Below are positions 1 to 10,929 of a stretch of 64,000 nucleotides of DNA, one piece after another (position 1 is the first letter of the stretch; each line of letters starts with the position of its first letter). The position numbers and the translations under genes are program-made. A model generated the notes under the pieces. It saw only the letters and a list, made by a program, of their open reading frames with translations, ran no database searches and was not told the DNA's origin. Source of the stretch: Sabethes cyaneus (Eukaryota; Arthropoda; Insecta; Diptera; Culicidae); the NCBI RefSeq assembly GCF_943734655.1, contig NC_071354.1, forward strand, positions 226,728,397 through 226,792,396, written 5' to 3'.

Positions 1-230
1 TATCACTTAACCTTTATTAGCAAAGATAGTCCCAACGACTGTAAATAAATCATTATCTATATGAGAAGCGTTTGGTATGGGAGGTCCACGCTTTCTTCCT
101 TTCCCGTTAATTCAACGAGTTGGATGGCATTAGGTAATTCTCTCTGCAGTACATCCTGCGCAGTTGGCCAGGCCTTTAACAAGAGAAATTGATTCAAATA
201 ATCGTCATTTTCCAGGATGCTTTAAGGAAT
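1..230 (+). repeat. Dispersed repeat R, copy 1 (cut by window start)
   Basis: This stretch aligns closely with 61481-61735, sharing the start CACTTAACCTTTATTAGC and a similar order of words through to TTTTCCAGG. The copy probably continues upstream of the window. No coding potential was seen. The family is unclassified. A third fragment, at 16529-16625, matches the other end of the long copy at 61128. Confidence 0.75.
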
Positions 231-383
231 AGATTGCGTTAGAATGAGATTAGATAGATTAGAATTGAGCAAATTTATAAAAATAACCCTTTATGGATTG
301 CCCTTTATGAGTGCAGTTGTCCAAAAGCGAAATACGTGATCGCGTTAAATGATGCCGAAACGCGAAATTTTTCGCATATGGTA
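231..383. other. Short unassigned stretch
   Basis: AT-rich sequence with a few AGATTAG-like words. No ORF, RNA or repeat was recognised. Confidence 0.5.
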
Positions 384-2170
384 TCTTATAAAAATGAATC
401 AGAAATTCATTCAGAAATTTCATCTGTTCGTATATGCCTTATAGAATCGGAAACTACTGAACCAAACGGCGTAAAAATTTGCATGTAGGGGTTTTTGGGG
501 CCGGGAAAGCTTCTTACGATGGTTAGAGACTCCTCCCCCCACTAAGAGGAGGGGCTCCCATACAAACAAAACACAAATTTCTGTATAACTCGAGCAAAAT
601 TCGACAAGTAATCAGGCAACTGGAACCAAATTTGGCATTAGGGGGTTTTTGGATGCAAGATTTTTTTCTATGGTGAATTAGGACCCCTCCCCCATTCAGG
701 AGGGGGGCGGCGGCTCCCATATAAATGAAATACAAATTTTGTCATAACTAAAGAAGTAATCAAGCAAATGGAACCAAATTTGGCATGTGAGGGGTTTAGG
801 AGGCCGAAATTTTTTCTAAGGCGAATTATGACTCTTCCCCCCTTTAAGAAGCGGAGCTCGTATACAAATGAAATACAAATTTTCTCATATCTCGAGAAGT
901 AAACAAGCAAATGGAACTAAATTTGGCATGTAAGGGCTCATGGAGGCAGCTTTTTTTTGTATAGCGAATTATGATCCCTCCCCCTTTTGAAGGGGGGGGG
1001 GGGCTCCCATACAAATGAAATATAAATTTCCTCATAACTCGAGAACTAATCAAGCAAATGAAACCAAATTTGACATGTGGGGGTTTTGGATGCAGAAATT
1101 TTTTCTATGGTCAATTAGGACTCCTCCCCACTTTAGAAGGGGGGCTCCTATACAAATGAAATACAAAGTTCCTCATAACTCGAGAAATTTTTTTTCCGGG
1201 ACAAACAGACAATTTTTCGATTATAGGCACTTTAACAAGCTTATGTAATTCGTGACTTCTGCGGGGTTGGGATTTGAACCCGGCTCCCCAGCGTGAATGC
1301 TGCCGGGACTGACCCAACTCGAGAAATATTCAAGCAAATGGAACCAAATTTGGCATTTAGGAGATTTTGGAGGCATGAAATTATTTTATGATGGTTTTAG
1401 ACCTTGCACCACAGTGCTAGGTGGATAAGGACCTTCATACAAATAAAAAAGAAATTGTTGTCAATAAAACAAACAATTGCTAGATTTCCTTTGAAAAAGG
1501 CCGAAACCAGCAGCCGAAACGTCGAATATACAACAAATATCGTTTTAAAATCATTTAGTGGACTGCAAAAGCCGTATACCCAAACCAAATAAAAAAGAAA
1601 TTTTTGTGTAACTCAAAAACTAATCGAGCTCGAGAAATTTCGGACTCTTCCATAAAACATAACAGTCAATCACAAGACCACCAAAAACTATCTGCAGCCC
1701 CACCCCCCCCCCCCCCCCGCAGAAATCATCTCTGTCTAGGTCTATTGGTTTTCCTAGGTCTACTAACCTCTATTACTTTCCTTCAGTTAGGTCTAAACGA
1801 GCGACAACGAGTAAGGAGAGGATCACCCCGAGGATCAAAATAGTACGTTCCACGAAAAGGTTTTCCGTGAAATGGTACATGTGGCGAAATGTTATACAAT
1901 CACGGCGAATATTTAAGTGTTATCTGCTTTATTTTATCTGGCTAAGCAACGGGGAGGTTGTTTTTTACTTTACTGTGAGGAAAAATTTCAAATTTGTATA
2001 TTAAATTACCCATGCTTTAATAGTTACGTAACTGCCAAAATGAATCATCTCAGGGTGAGCTCCTCAGAAACTTGCAAAACTCGAGATTGTAACAAAGGTC
2101 AGCCGAAATTCACGATTTATGTACAACACAGTTTAATTTGAGGCAACACGAAGTTTGTCGGGTCAGCTAG
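384..2170 (+). mobile_element. Helitron-like non-autonomous element 1
   Basis: The 3' end reads GTCGGGTCAGCTAG followed by T, and the decayed 5' end begins TCTTATAAAAA after an A. This matches the Helitron pattern of 5' TC, 3' CTAG and insertion between A and T. The interior is made of diverged units of about 140 bp. Each unit has a C-run/G-run segment, then CATACAAATGAAATACAAAT, CTCGAGAACTAATCAAGCAA and AAATTTGGCATGT. Better preserved relatives lie at 41127-43226 and 58668-60507. A SINE fragment sits inside at 1195-1325. The small ORFs here are unit repeats read as protein and are not genes. Confidence 0.65.
1195..1325 (-). mobile_element. tRNA-derived SINE fragment
   Basis: On the minus strand the piece carries GGGTTCAAATCCC, a perfect pol III B box. 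It shares GTGACTTCTGCGG and CTTTAACA(A)GCTT with a second copy at 47862-47960. It interrupts the repeat units of the surrounding Helitron-like element. Confidence 0.6.
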
Positions 2171-3233
2171 TACAGTATATATATAAAAGTGAACGATGAA
2201 TCCCAAGTAACAATAAAGGTTTTATGCCACTCTAATGAAGGTTTTCAAGACCAAAATTGGTCATAAATACCATTATAAGAGTGTTATAAAACTCGAAATG
2301 TTACTTGGGATGTTTGTATGTTCCGTCATAACTCCAGAATACCTTGACCGTTCTCCATCAACTTGACACACATTCACACACATATTCCTTGACATAACGG
2401 TGCTTTCCCAGACCGTTATTATAAAAAAAATGCTCCATGAAATCGGACCTCACCAATCGATTCGTGGGGTTGTACTGCATCTCTGGTGAAATTTTCAAAA
2501 TCCTCCTACGGTGGCAATTTGAGTTGCGCCCTTTTAAGTGCCGTAAGTACTAAAAACAATGTAAAAACAACGAAACACTCATTGCAAAGCACATGTTAAA
2601 CCATAAGTTCACGAAAAAATCTGTAGAAAAAGCTCTGCACATTTCAGATACAACATTACATGATCTTTACAGCTGCTGGTAAGTCTAGTTTGAAAGTTTA
2701 TAGGGCGGGGGTGGAAGGGATATGTGAAAAAAGGTTTCATTTTTCGTCCGTTATAGGAATGTTCATAATAACCAAAGCTACAGAAGGGGAAGCTGACTGA
2801 AAGAAAGCCAGCAAAAGGGGAGATGAGGAGCCTGACTAATGTTCCGCCATATCTTCGGAATGCCTGGACCGTTCTCCATCAAACTTGACACATGTTTTTC
2901 GATATAAAAGAATCAGCACAGGGGGTGAGGAAACTGGCTGGCTGGTAGACAAGAGTAGATTTCTGAAAGGGGGGAATGGGGTGACCATTAACAAGGGGGA
3001 GGTTCAAAAACGTAAAAAAGGCTTTTTGTCGATTTATAGGGATTGCCGAAAAAACGTAAATTTACAAATGGCTGGGGGACAACATGAGGGGGGAGCTGAC
3101 AAAGGGTAGATAATTTTGAATAATGAAGAAAAAGGGTTTTGTTTCTTGCGCTATGAGAATCTTCGTTACAATAATAGATGTACAAGTGACTACGAGACAA
3201 AGGGCCCCCGGTTAAGTGCGGGCAATCAGCTAG
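2171..3233 (+). mobile_element. Helitron-like non-autonomous element 2 (second family)
   Basis: The left end resembles the better preserved element at 8551 (TATATATAAAAGTGA, then TGTTTGTATGTTCCGTCATA). It ends GGGCAATCAGCTAG followed by T. A short GC-rich inverted segment (CCCCCGG, loop, GTGCGGG) lies about 10 bp before the CTAG end, as Helitrons usually show. The interior repeats CCTTGACCGTTCTCCATCAA. The element abuts the CTAG end of element 1 head to tail. A 108-bp palindromic MITE is inserted near its left end. Confidence 0.6.
2202..2309. mobile_element. Palindromic MITE, CCCAAGTAAC family, copy 1
   Basis: A 108-bp element with terminal inverted repeats CCCAAGTAAC and GTTACTTGGG, flanked by AT on both sides. 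The interior carries CCAAAATTGGTC and nearly complementary halves. Same-family copies are at 20873-20980 and 25798-25991, and a longer relative at 32226-33435. Confidence 0.8.
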
Positions 3234-3544
3234 TTTCATATAAAACGTGGTACCTATCGCTTTTTTTCCTGTATGGACTCATCTCTGCGACCAGTAATGA
3301 GGATCTATTGTGATATCGCCCGGGTGTTTGCTGAATGACCCGCACTGCATTTCTTTGCTATAAAGGCTATTGAGTAAACGATATGCTTATTGAATTTTAT
3401 GCGTGCTTGTGTGTAATTGGGTTTTACCTTCCTTCAATACTTTCTCTACTTTACCCATCTCGTTCCTCATGATAGCGCTGTGCCCAATAATAGCCATCCC
3501 TGGTACAGCTAACCAGTGCATTTAAGTATAAAGGTCTCATTTTT
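3234..3544. other. Unassigned stretch
   Basis: No repeat, RNA or credible ORF was recognised. Composition is ordinary for the window. Confidence 0.4.
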
Positions 3545-3724
3545 GCACTGTGAATAAGCTTTATCGGGATAATATAGAATTCAGCATGAAGGAAGGGTGA
3601 TAAGGGAATAAATCCATGCTAAAGCCACTTTGACATCGAATGGCCTGATTTTACTAAGATTCGAACCCACGGTTATTCGCTTGTCAAAGCAGACTCGGTA
3701 ATCTTGCAGCTACAGTGCCCCCTT
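3545..3724 (-). mobile_element. tRNA-derived SINE
   Basis: Read on the minus strand, the head starts GGGGGCACTGTAGCTGC (A-box-like) and is followed about 40 bp later by GTGGGTTCGAATCTT, which contains a B box. The rest is a tRNA-unrelated body. The head is close enough to a tRNA to resemble a gene, but no acceptor stem closes around it. Confidence 0.65.
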
Positions 3725-4199
3725 ACCTATCGCTTTCACTTTTATGTTCATGTTGTAAGGTATTGGACAATTTGGTCATCCATTTTATAAGAATGTGAGT
3801 CACTGGATTGCATATTTGCTGTTGACCATCAGGGTTATGCGCTTTTAATCACAACATGAGGCGAGAAATCTAATCTAATCTAATCAAATTTAAAATTCTT
3901 GATCTGTACAGATACTTCTTACCATAAGCAAAGGATACATGTAAACAAGTAACTGACGTAGGAGCACTGAGATCTGCATTCTCGTGCATGCATAAACCTG
4001 TCCAGTAAATCATAAGTTAAAACAAATATGGATCAGTAAAGAATTTTTTTAAAGTGAAAGATGTACAATTGTTGCCAAAATCGAAATCACCCTATAATAT
4101 TTGGTAATATTTCATCCAAATTAGACAAGCTGTATATAACCAATCTTCACCACACACTACCCCCTGTCGTGAAGTGAAAAAATATTTGACATAGCGTGA
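3725..4199. other. Unassigned AT-rich stretch
   Basis: Contains a short ATCTA/ATCTAATC microsatellite at about 3870-3890. Nothing else was recognised. Confidence 0.4.
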
Positions 4200-5540
4200 A
4201 GTGTTCGCGTGTGCAAATTGCTTTCATCAGTTTGGTTCGGCTCGGTTCGCCGGCAATAGAAATACTATACCTCCGTGACAAATTTACAGTTTCCTAGAAT
4301 TTAAAGCACGTTAAACACCAGAAGCATAGGTATGGAAAGAGCAGCCCGTCGCGTCGCATAGGCACGAGCGAGGTGTTAATCACCGTGAGGTTTAACGAAA
4401 ATTTGCACGCTAAGTCATCTTGTGAGCTATTATGCACCCTCCCTCCAACTGGACCGACAGTCGGACAGTCATCGATGTCATCAACGGAACGGAACGGAGC
4501 TTGAGTGGTTTGCCTTCTTTGTTCAAAAAAAAAATTGGCACAGCCAGTTATTGGAACCGCGCCGTTTGAAGATGATCTGTGGCCGGCCACCGTTGCGGAG
4601 AATATGTTTTTTCTACTTTTCGAATTTAATTGTCCCATAAAAGTAATAATAATTTTGCTCGGCAATTTTTCCGCTGCCGCCGATCGCCTCGGAGAGGGTG
4701 ATAGGGGGCAAAATCGACGACTGTCGTTCGTTCATGAGCTGATTGAATTGATGTTTTGATTTCAGAAATATGGGACTTACATTCTCGGTGGTACCCCGTA
4801 TTACCCAAGCAGATCGGCCGCGGCCAGTTGAGAGTCCGAGAAAAACACTTCGCTGCAGCATGGGACATTAATCGTTGAAAAACGACCGATCGTGTCACGT
4901 TGCCGCTGGTCGGCTGGAAGAAGTGTTGTAGAGCTTAATGGCAAGCAGTAAAATGTATGAACCGTACAAAGAGGAAGAGCGAGGAACATCAGCCAATGCA
5001 ATGCAACGGGAGGAAGGGGGGAGAGAGAGAGACGGGTGGGTTGTCGCGATTTGAAAGTTAAGCTCGTACGCGATCCGTTCGTACATACGGTAACCAACAC
5101 GGCGCGGCGGAGTGCGCACCGTTGCCACTTCATTTCGCACATAAAAGTCATCTGTCTTCTGGGCTGATGCGACCGGCTGCTGTTACTTGCTGCCGGTGCG
5201 GTTGGGGTTTTGCATTTGCAGCGAATGTAGGTCAAGGTCATTCGGAGGGTTATGCGAAAATTTGCAGCACGTTTTCGGATTCTGAATTGCGATGAATGTG
5301 TGGTTATATTTGAATATCTTAATCGACGACGCTCGGTAAGGAGAATTGAAATGTCAACGAATGAATGCTCGTTCGGTTCGATTGGAGCTGTCAGTTCGAA
5401 TGTGCAATTTATTTCTCCGATGAGATGCTGCATCCGGCTGCCGTTTGTTGCAAGCGATTACTATTGCTATTGATTTGATGAATCTCCTCGTCGTTACGAT
5501 TTGATTACGGCATCGTTAGCGGTTAATTTTGAAGTTATGC
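4200..5540. other. Non-repetitive, higher-complexity stretch
   Basis: This 1.3-kb block lacks the repeats that fill its surroundings and is richer in GC. A 210-codon minus-strand frame (4801-5433) overlaps other open frames in both directions and has no recognisable domain, so I do not call a gene. A pyrimidine run ending in TTTCAG before GAAATATGGGACTTAC-like sequence at about 4755-4780 could be a splice acceptor, but no exon can be supported. It may be regulatory or intronic DNA of a gene outside the window. Confidence 0.35.
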
Positions 5541-5544
5541 TCCT

Positions 5545-6240
5545 ACCTAGCTTTTATTATTATTGTGCCAATGTTGGTCCAATATCGGACTAATTCTGAT
5601 CCGATTTTGATTCAATTTCAGTCTAATTATGGCCTCATTTTGGTCCAATTGTAGTCCAATTTTGGACTAAATATTAATGGAGGCCTAATCTTGGTTTAAC
5701 TTTGCTCTCATTTTGGGTCAATCATGTTTCTTTGTAAATTTTTGTCCAATTTTGCTTCAATTTTGGTCCAATTGTGGTTTTATTTTTGTAAAGTTTTTAG
5801 TTTTTTGGTAAATCGGTACAATTTTATTGCAATTCTGGTCCACTTCTTTCTAATTTTGATTATGGTCCAAATTTGATCTAGTTTTGATCCTACTTTCATC
5901 TGAGTTTGGTCCAATTTTAATTCAAAAAGCAAAGCCTTGGACTTAAACGTCCTTTCTAAAACTTGACCCTTCTTTATCGACAGACTTCACAGCCAGCTAC
6001 TAGAGTACAGGACAGTTACGGGGCTAGTGCAACAATCTTACTGACTATATCTAGCAGCACCGCCTAGCCGAGATTCGAACATACGACGACTGGCTTGTTA
6101 GACTAGCGTCGTACCTCGACACAAACTAAGCGGTTTTCAACCGCAATTTCAATCTAATTTCCAACCAATTTTGGTTTCAATTTGAACCAACTTTGGTCCA
6201 ATTTCCATTAAACTGCGGTCTAATTTTGGTCAGAGTTTGC
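5545..6240. repeat. Degenerate 12-bp minisatellite with a SINE inside
   Basis: Loose repeats of a core like AATTTTGGTCCA run from about 5560 to 5935 and resume at 6140-6240. The break is the SINE at 5936-6128. This is the same repeat type as the large array at 17100-20870. Confidence 0.7.
5936..6128 (-). mobile_element. tRNA-derived SINE, second family
   Basis: The minus strand reads TCGAGGTACGACGCTAGTCT (A-box region), then GTTCGAATCTCGGCTAGGCG (B box). The body ends AAGTCCAAGGCTTTGC. A plus-strand copy at 39758-39955 matches along its whole length, including the order of the body and its 3' end. Confidence 0.8.
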
Positions 6241-6278
6241 TCAGTGTACTTTATATTTTTAGTCACCGTAACGTTGTT

Positions 6279-6331
6279 AATAACATGTGTCGTTGATTTT
6301 TCACCGAGAAGAATCAACGACACATGTTATT
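6279..6331. other. Perfect 20-bp inverted repeat (hairpin)
   Basis: The arm AATAACATGTGTCGTTGATT at 6279-6298 is exactly repeated in reverse complement at 6312-6331, with a 13-bp spacer. It could form a DNA cruciform or an RNA stem. It is not part of any recognised transposon terminus. Confidence 0.85.
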
Positions 6332-6814
6332 TTGCTCAGGGTGTCCAAATTCTCCCGAATTATCCTACTAGGGAGGAATGCTCTAGCAGAGTATATTTAT
6401 GAATATTCGGAAAAGATCATCAGGAGTATTCACGTAGCGCTTGCTATGTTGCGTAAACAGTGTATTTCGTGTATGTACTGCTGCTATTCGCATTGCAGTT
6501 CCAGTTTCTATGGAAAAGGAACTGTACCCCTATTATCTTACGACGGCGACGAGGAAACCAGTGTAGCGGATGTTAGCGATGACCTGTCTCCTCGCGGTCA
6601 CAGTGACAGTGATAGAGCAAAACATTTCTGTATGTCTCTCTGTCTGTCCCAATATCTATCTGTCCCAATACCTTTCTGTCCCAGTATCTATCTATCCCAA
6701 TATCTATCTGTCTTAACATATGTCTATCTCTATATCCTTTCTGTCCCAATATCTTTCTAACCCAATAACTTCCTGGTACAATATCTGTCTGTCCCAATAT
6801 CTGTCTGTCCCAAG

Positions 6815-7221
6815 CAGGGATGGAAAAAATCGCTTCTAGCGATCAAGACCGTAGGAGCGATGAGATTCAGATTCATTGACATCACTACTTGCAAGTGATA
6901 AATACTTTTTTGCGATCGATACAGATTATGATAAACCTCATGTCAGATCATGTTCATTGCACGATTGCGTTGAGAAATATAACAGAAACAGTTACAGATG
7001 ATCGGTTGTGTGCATCGTATGAATCACAATACAAACAACATGAGTGACCTTTTCTCTCGCAGCTAGGTAAGATGAAACACTGTGATCGTATACTGAGACT
7101 GTTTAATAAACAAAATCTTGTGATCAATACTAAAGATTCACTGTTTGTCATGATCTGTATGGAGCTGCGCGTGTGGCGATAACTCACAGATTTGATCAAA
7201 ATCACTGATTTTCTATCCCTG
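6815..7221. mobile_element. hAT-type MITE in minisatellite
   Basis: The ends CAGGGATGGAAAAAATC and GATTTTCTATCCCTG form imperfect terminal inverted repeats. The flanks GTCCCAAG (6807-6814) and GTCCCAAT (7222-7229) form an 8-bp target duplication with one mismatch. CAGGG termini with 8-bp duplications are typical of hAT transposons. No transposase frame is present, so it is non-autonomous. Confidence 0.85.
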
Positions 7222-7863
7222 GTCCCAATATCTTTCTATTCCAATAACTTTCTGTTTCAATATCTGTCTGTCCCAATATCAGTCTGTCCGAATATCTGTC
7301 TGTCCCAATATCTATCTGTCACAATATCTGTTTGTCTCAATATCTGTTTGTCCCAATCTGTCTGTTCTGGCCCCATATCTATCTGCTCTGTCGCAATATC
7401 TCTCTGTTCTATTCCAATATCTCTCTGTTGTATCCCAATAACTGTCTGTTCTGTCCCGATAGGTTTCAGTTATGACCCAACATGTGTCTGTTCTGTCCCA
7501 ATATCTGTCTGTTCTGACCCAATGTGTGTCTATTTTGTCTTAATATTTGTCTGTTCTGACCCAATGCCTGTCTGTTCTGTCCCAACATCTGTTTGTTTTT
7601 TTCCAATATCTGTCTGTCCTGTCCCAATATCTGTCTGTTCTGCCCCAATATCTGTCCGTTATGTTTCAATGTCTGGCTGTTCTGTCCTAATATCTGTCTG
7701 TTCTGTCCCAATATCTGTCTGTCCTATCCCAATATTTGTCTGTGCTGTCCCAATATATGTCTGTTCTGTTTCAATATCTGTCTGTTCTGTTCCAATATCT
7801 GTCTGTCCTGTCCCAATATCTGTCCGTTCTATCCCATATCTGTCTGTTTTGTTTGTCCCAATA

Positions 7864-8044
7864 CACTCAAGTCGCCTTTTAATCGAAGGATACGTCCCGC
7901 GTAAATCAAAACCGCGTAAATTCCGAAATTCGCGTAAAAAACCGCGTAAATTCCGAAATTCGCGTAAAACAACCGCGTAAATTCCGAAATTCGCGTAAAA
8001 ATAGTCACGTAAAAACAGAGACCGCGCAAAAATCGACTTCAGTG
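7864..8044. mobile_element. TA-target MITE with internal tandem repeat
   Basis: The ends CACTCAAGTCG and CGACTTCAGTG are inverted repeats flanked by TA on both sides (7862-7863 and 8045-8046). The host minisatellite shows the empty site CCCAATATCTG, so the TA duplication is visible directly. The interior is a tandem repeat of about 29 bp built on CCGCGTAAATTCCGAAATTC, present three times. This is consistent with a Tc1/mariner-type non-autonomous element. Confidence 0.8.
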
Positions 8045-8621
8045 TATCTGTTCTGTCCCAATATCTGTCTGTTCTGTTCCAACATCTGTCTGTTCTGTTT
8101 CAATATCTGTCTGTTCTGTCGCAATATCTTTCCGTTCTGCCCCAATATCTGTCTGTTCTGTCCCAATATCTGTCCGTTCTGTTTCAATATCTGTCTGTTC
8201 TCTCCCAATATCTGTCTGTTTTGTCTCAATATGTCTATTCGGTCCCGATATCTGTCTGTTCTGTCCAATATCTGTCCGTTCTGTCCCAATATCTGTCTGT
8301 TCTGTCCAATATCTGTCCGTTCTGTCCCAATATCTGTCTGTTCTGTCCAATGTCTGTCTGTTCTGTCCCAGAGCAAAGAGATCTGTTCTGTCCCAATAAT
8401 TTTCTGTACCTATTTGTAACTCATTTAATATCTATTTGAATTTTACGAATTTTCAGCGAAAATTGCTCATAGCTTTTCTCCTATATAATCTACAGACCTG
8501 ATAATTTCGATTTGACATTGGCATTTCGATGCTAATAAACAACAGGACTATCTATTTATATATAAAAAAGTGAGCGTGAGTATGTTTGTACGTTTGTATG
8601 TTCCGTCATAACTCCAGAGAG

Positions 8622-8679
8622 AAAGAGGCGCACCAGCCGCAGGCTGAAAACCTCTCTAATATAGATTAAAAAAAAAGAA
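8622..8679 (+). mobile_element. Short retroposed sequence with A-rich tail
   Basis: A 58-bp insert built on AGAGGCGCACCAGCCGCAGG ends in an A-rich tail. It is flanked by ACTCCAGAGAG (8611-8621) and ACTACAGAGAG (8680-8690), a near-perfect target duplication. A diverged copy lies at 16930-16978. Confidence 0.6.
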
Positions 8680-9528
8680 ACTACAGAGAGCCTTGACCGT
8701 TCTCCACCAAATTTGGCACACATGTTTCTTGACATAAGGGAATCTGCAATGGGGGATTGACGAAAAAAGGCGGACGGTTCCTAATAGTGGGGGGGAGCCA
8801 TAACTCTGAAACGCCTTGACCGTTCTTTATGAAACTTGGCACACATGTTCCTTGGCATAAGGAAACCAGCACCGGGGAGTTGACATACGGGGTGGGGCCA
8901 ACAAAGGGGGGAGGGCATCCCTAATATGTGGAGAAGCCATAACTCCGAAACGCCTTGACCGTTTTTTATCAAACTTGGCACACATGTTCCTTGATATGAG
9001 GGAATCAGCACCGAGGGGTTGACAAAAGGGTGTTTAAAAGAGGTTGCGTTTCTCTTGCATTTACCGATTGCAGTTGTGCAAGTGACAGTTAGAAAAGAGG
9101 GGGGTTTCACCGAGGAGGGATATATACAAGAAACCTTTGTTTCATTTCCGTTATAGGAATTTTCACAGAGCAAATCGATGCATAATTAACTACGTGACAG
9201 ATGAGACAGCTGACTAGGAAGGAACCCCGACAAGGGGGGAGGGGGTGGGGGGCGGCACGGAGCGTGTCTCCAGAACGTCTGGACGGTTCTTCATCAAACG
9301 TTGTTTGTCAAACATGTTTTTTGGCATAATAATAGATCAGCGCAGGGGGGTTGACAAAAGAGGGAAACAGTCTCTTACAAGGGGAAGAAGGTTTAACTAG
9401 GATAAGGGGTGCGTTTCTTTTGCATAGTGGATAAATTTCTGACAGGGGGAATAGAGTGGCCATTAACAAGGGGGAGGTTCAAAAACGTAAAAGAGACTTT
9501 TTGTCGATTTATAGAGATTACCTAGAAG

Positions 9529-9920
9529 CAGGGATGGTTCGATCACTTTGACTCAATTTTGATTCATTTGACAGCACCGTCTTAATGGGGCCAAATATGA
9601 CAAAGTTATATATGGACCTTTTGTAAAACAGATTATTATCTATAATTTTGCTGAAAAAAGTTTTGCTGTATCTTTTGTAGTTCCAGCGCTACAATGCTAG
9701 TATCTTATTACTTACTAAATGAACGTTCATTTAATCATTGATGAGTTACTAGCGTTCTAGCACCGTAACTATAAAAGATACAGCATAACTTGGTTCAGAA
9801 AAATTGTAGATTAGAACTAATTCTACAAATGCCCCATATATAACATTGTCATATTTGGCTCGTCTGTGACGGTACTGTCAAATGAATCAAAATTGAGTCA
9901 AAATGATCGAACCATCTCTG
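9529..9920. mobile_element. hAT-type foldback MITE
   Basis: The ends CAGGGATGGTTCGATC and GATCGAACCATCTCTG are inverted repeats extending about 47 bp. They are flanked by perfect 8-bp duplications CCTAGAAG (9521-9528 and 9921-9928). Much of the 392-bp interior is also self-complementary, so the whole element could fold back. No transposase is present. Confidence 0.9.
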
Positions 9921-10091
9921 CCTAGAAGTCAGATTTACAAGTGGCAACAGGAGGGGAGCTGACAAGGGAGTAGACACATTCAAATGAAGAAAAAATGTTT
10001 TGTTTCTTGCATTATGAGAAGTTTTGTTACAACAGATGTACAAGTGGCTACGAGACAAAGGCTTTCCGAGCTAGATCAGGCACTCAGCTAG

Positions 10092-10900
10092 TTATTGATA
10101 TTTTGGATTTAAACTGTTTTATTTAATTCTTAAAATCAAGTAAAAGGTGATTTTGAGCAGCACAGTCTTTCTCTCCCGCGATTCGTTGCTGTGAAAGAGT
10201 GAGAGGGAATGAATCGCTAAATAAATCGCACAGTTAAACTAAATCAGATATCATTCTCTTTTTCTAGTTCCTGCTCGATCGATTCCCGCGAAGAAAAAAC
10301 GCAAATGTTGCCACTTAATTCAATTCAACTATTGCATTTTCTGGTGGGATACAGAAATGCTAGATGTGGAAGAAGAAAGCCAAACGCTCACAGTTGAATT
10401 TGGTTCACATGTAATATCGAGAAAAATTCTTCACACATGAGTCGCTGTTTAAAATCATGGTTGAAGTTCCGTACGCATGAGATCTCAATGAGTTCTTGCT
10501 GCTATGATTTTATCAACACTGTCACTGAGATATGAGTTTTTGAAATAAGTAAATGTCTATACAAATCGAGTTTTTCGGTCATAACTCTAGGATAACAAAA
10601 ATGCTACCGAATTTTTTTTGTGACGGAAATATTATGAATTTGCTAACCAGAAAAATAGAGTTAAAAATTCTTCATGAGTCAGAATATGGTTCTTCTGGAT
10701 TTTCTTCAAGGTTTTCCACCATCGTGGAAAGTTTTGTGAATATTATGTTCCAAATGATAATTTTTATCGTTTGTTTGGAAGGTTTTCTTCCATTTCAATA
10801 TTAACATGCTTGTTCTATATTGTTCTAAATTGGGAGGTGCACACTTGAGCACCTGTTCCTTAGATGAGGGGCGACTCAAACAGCGTCTGTCTCGGAGCGA
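10092..10900. other. Unassigned AT-rich stretch
   Basis: No recognised gene, RNA or repeat. An 83-codon frame at 10553-10804 has no domain and is probably chance. Confidence 0.4.
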
Positions 10901-10929
10901 GCGGCGGAATATGAATATCATACTATAGC

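Larger units (their letters stand above)
6640..8400. repeat. CTGTCTG...CCCAATAT minisatellite, 16-bp and 21-bp forms
   Basis: The left part repeats a 16-bp unit, CTGTCTGTCCCAATAT. The right part repeats a 21-bp unit in which TTCTG is added. Because 21 is a multiple of three, long open frames exist on both strands coding seven-residue repeats such as SVCSVPI. These have no start context or domain and are not genes. Two MITEs interrupt the array, at 6815-7221 and 7864-8044. Confidence 0.9.
8551..10091 (+). mobile_element. Helitron-like non-autonomous element 3 (second family)
   Basis: Starts TCTATTTATATATAAAAAAG after A8550 and ends GCACTCAGCTAG before T10092, so the TC...CTAG and A/T target pattern is complete. 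The interior repeats CTCCGAAACGCCTTGACCGTT and CTTGGCACACATGTTCCTTG segments separated by G-rich runs. It is related to element 2 at 2171-3233. It contains a short retroposed piece at 8622-8679 and a hAT MITE at 9529-9920. No Rep/helicase frame is present. Confidence 0.75.

Noticed and set aside
3660..3724. Possible tRNA gene on the minus strand
   Set aside because: A and B box-like segments are present but no closed acceptor stem; it continues into a SINE body.
4801..5433. 210-codon minus-strand frame
   Set aside because: It overlaps other open frames, has a composition without domain or signal, and no supporting splice or promoter structure.
6640..8400. CRISPR-like array of short repeats
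   Set aside because: The repeats are contiguous with no unique spacers, and the DNA is eukaryotic.
7192..8419. Long frames on both strands coding heptapeptide repeats
   Set aside because: They follow from a 21-bp minisatellite unit and are broken by MITEs; no signal, domain or start context was seen.
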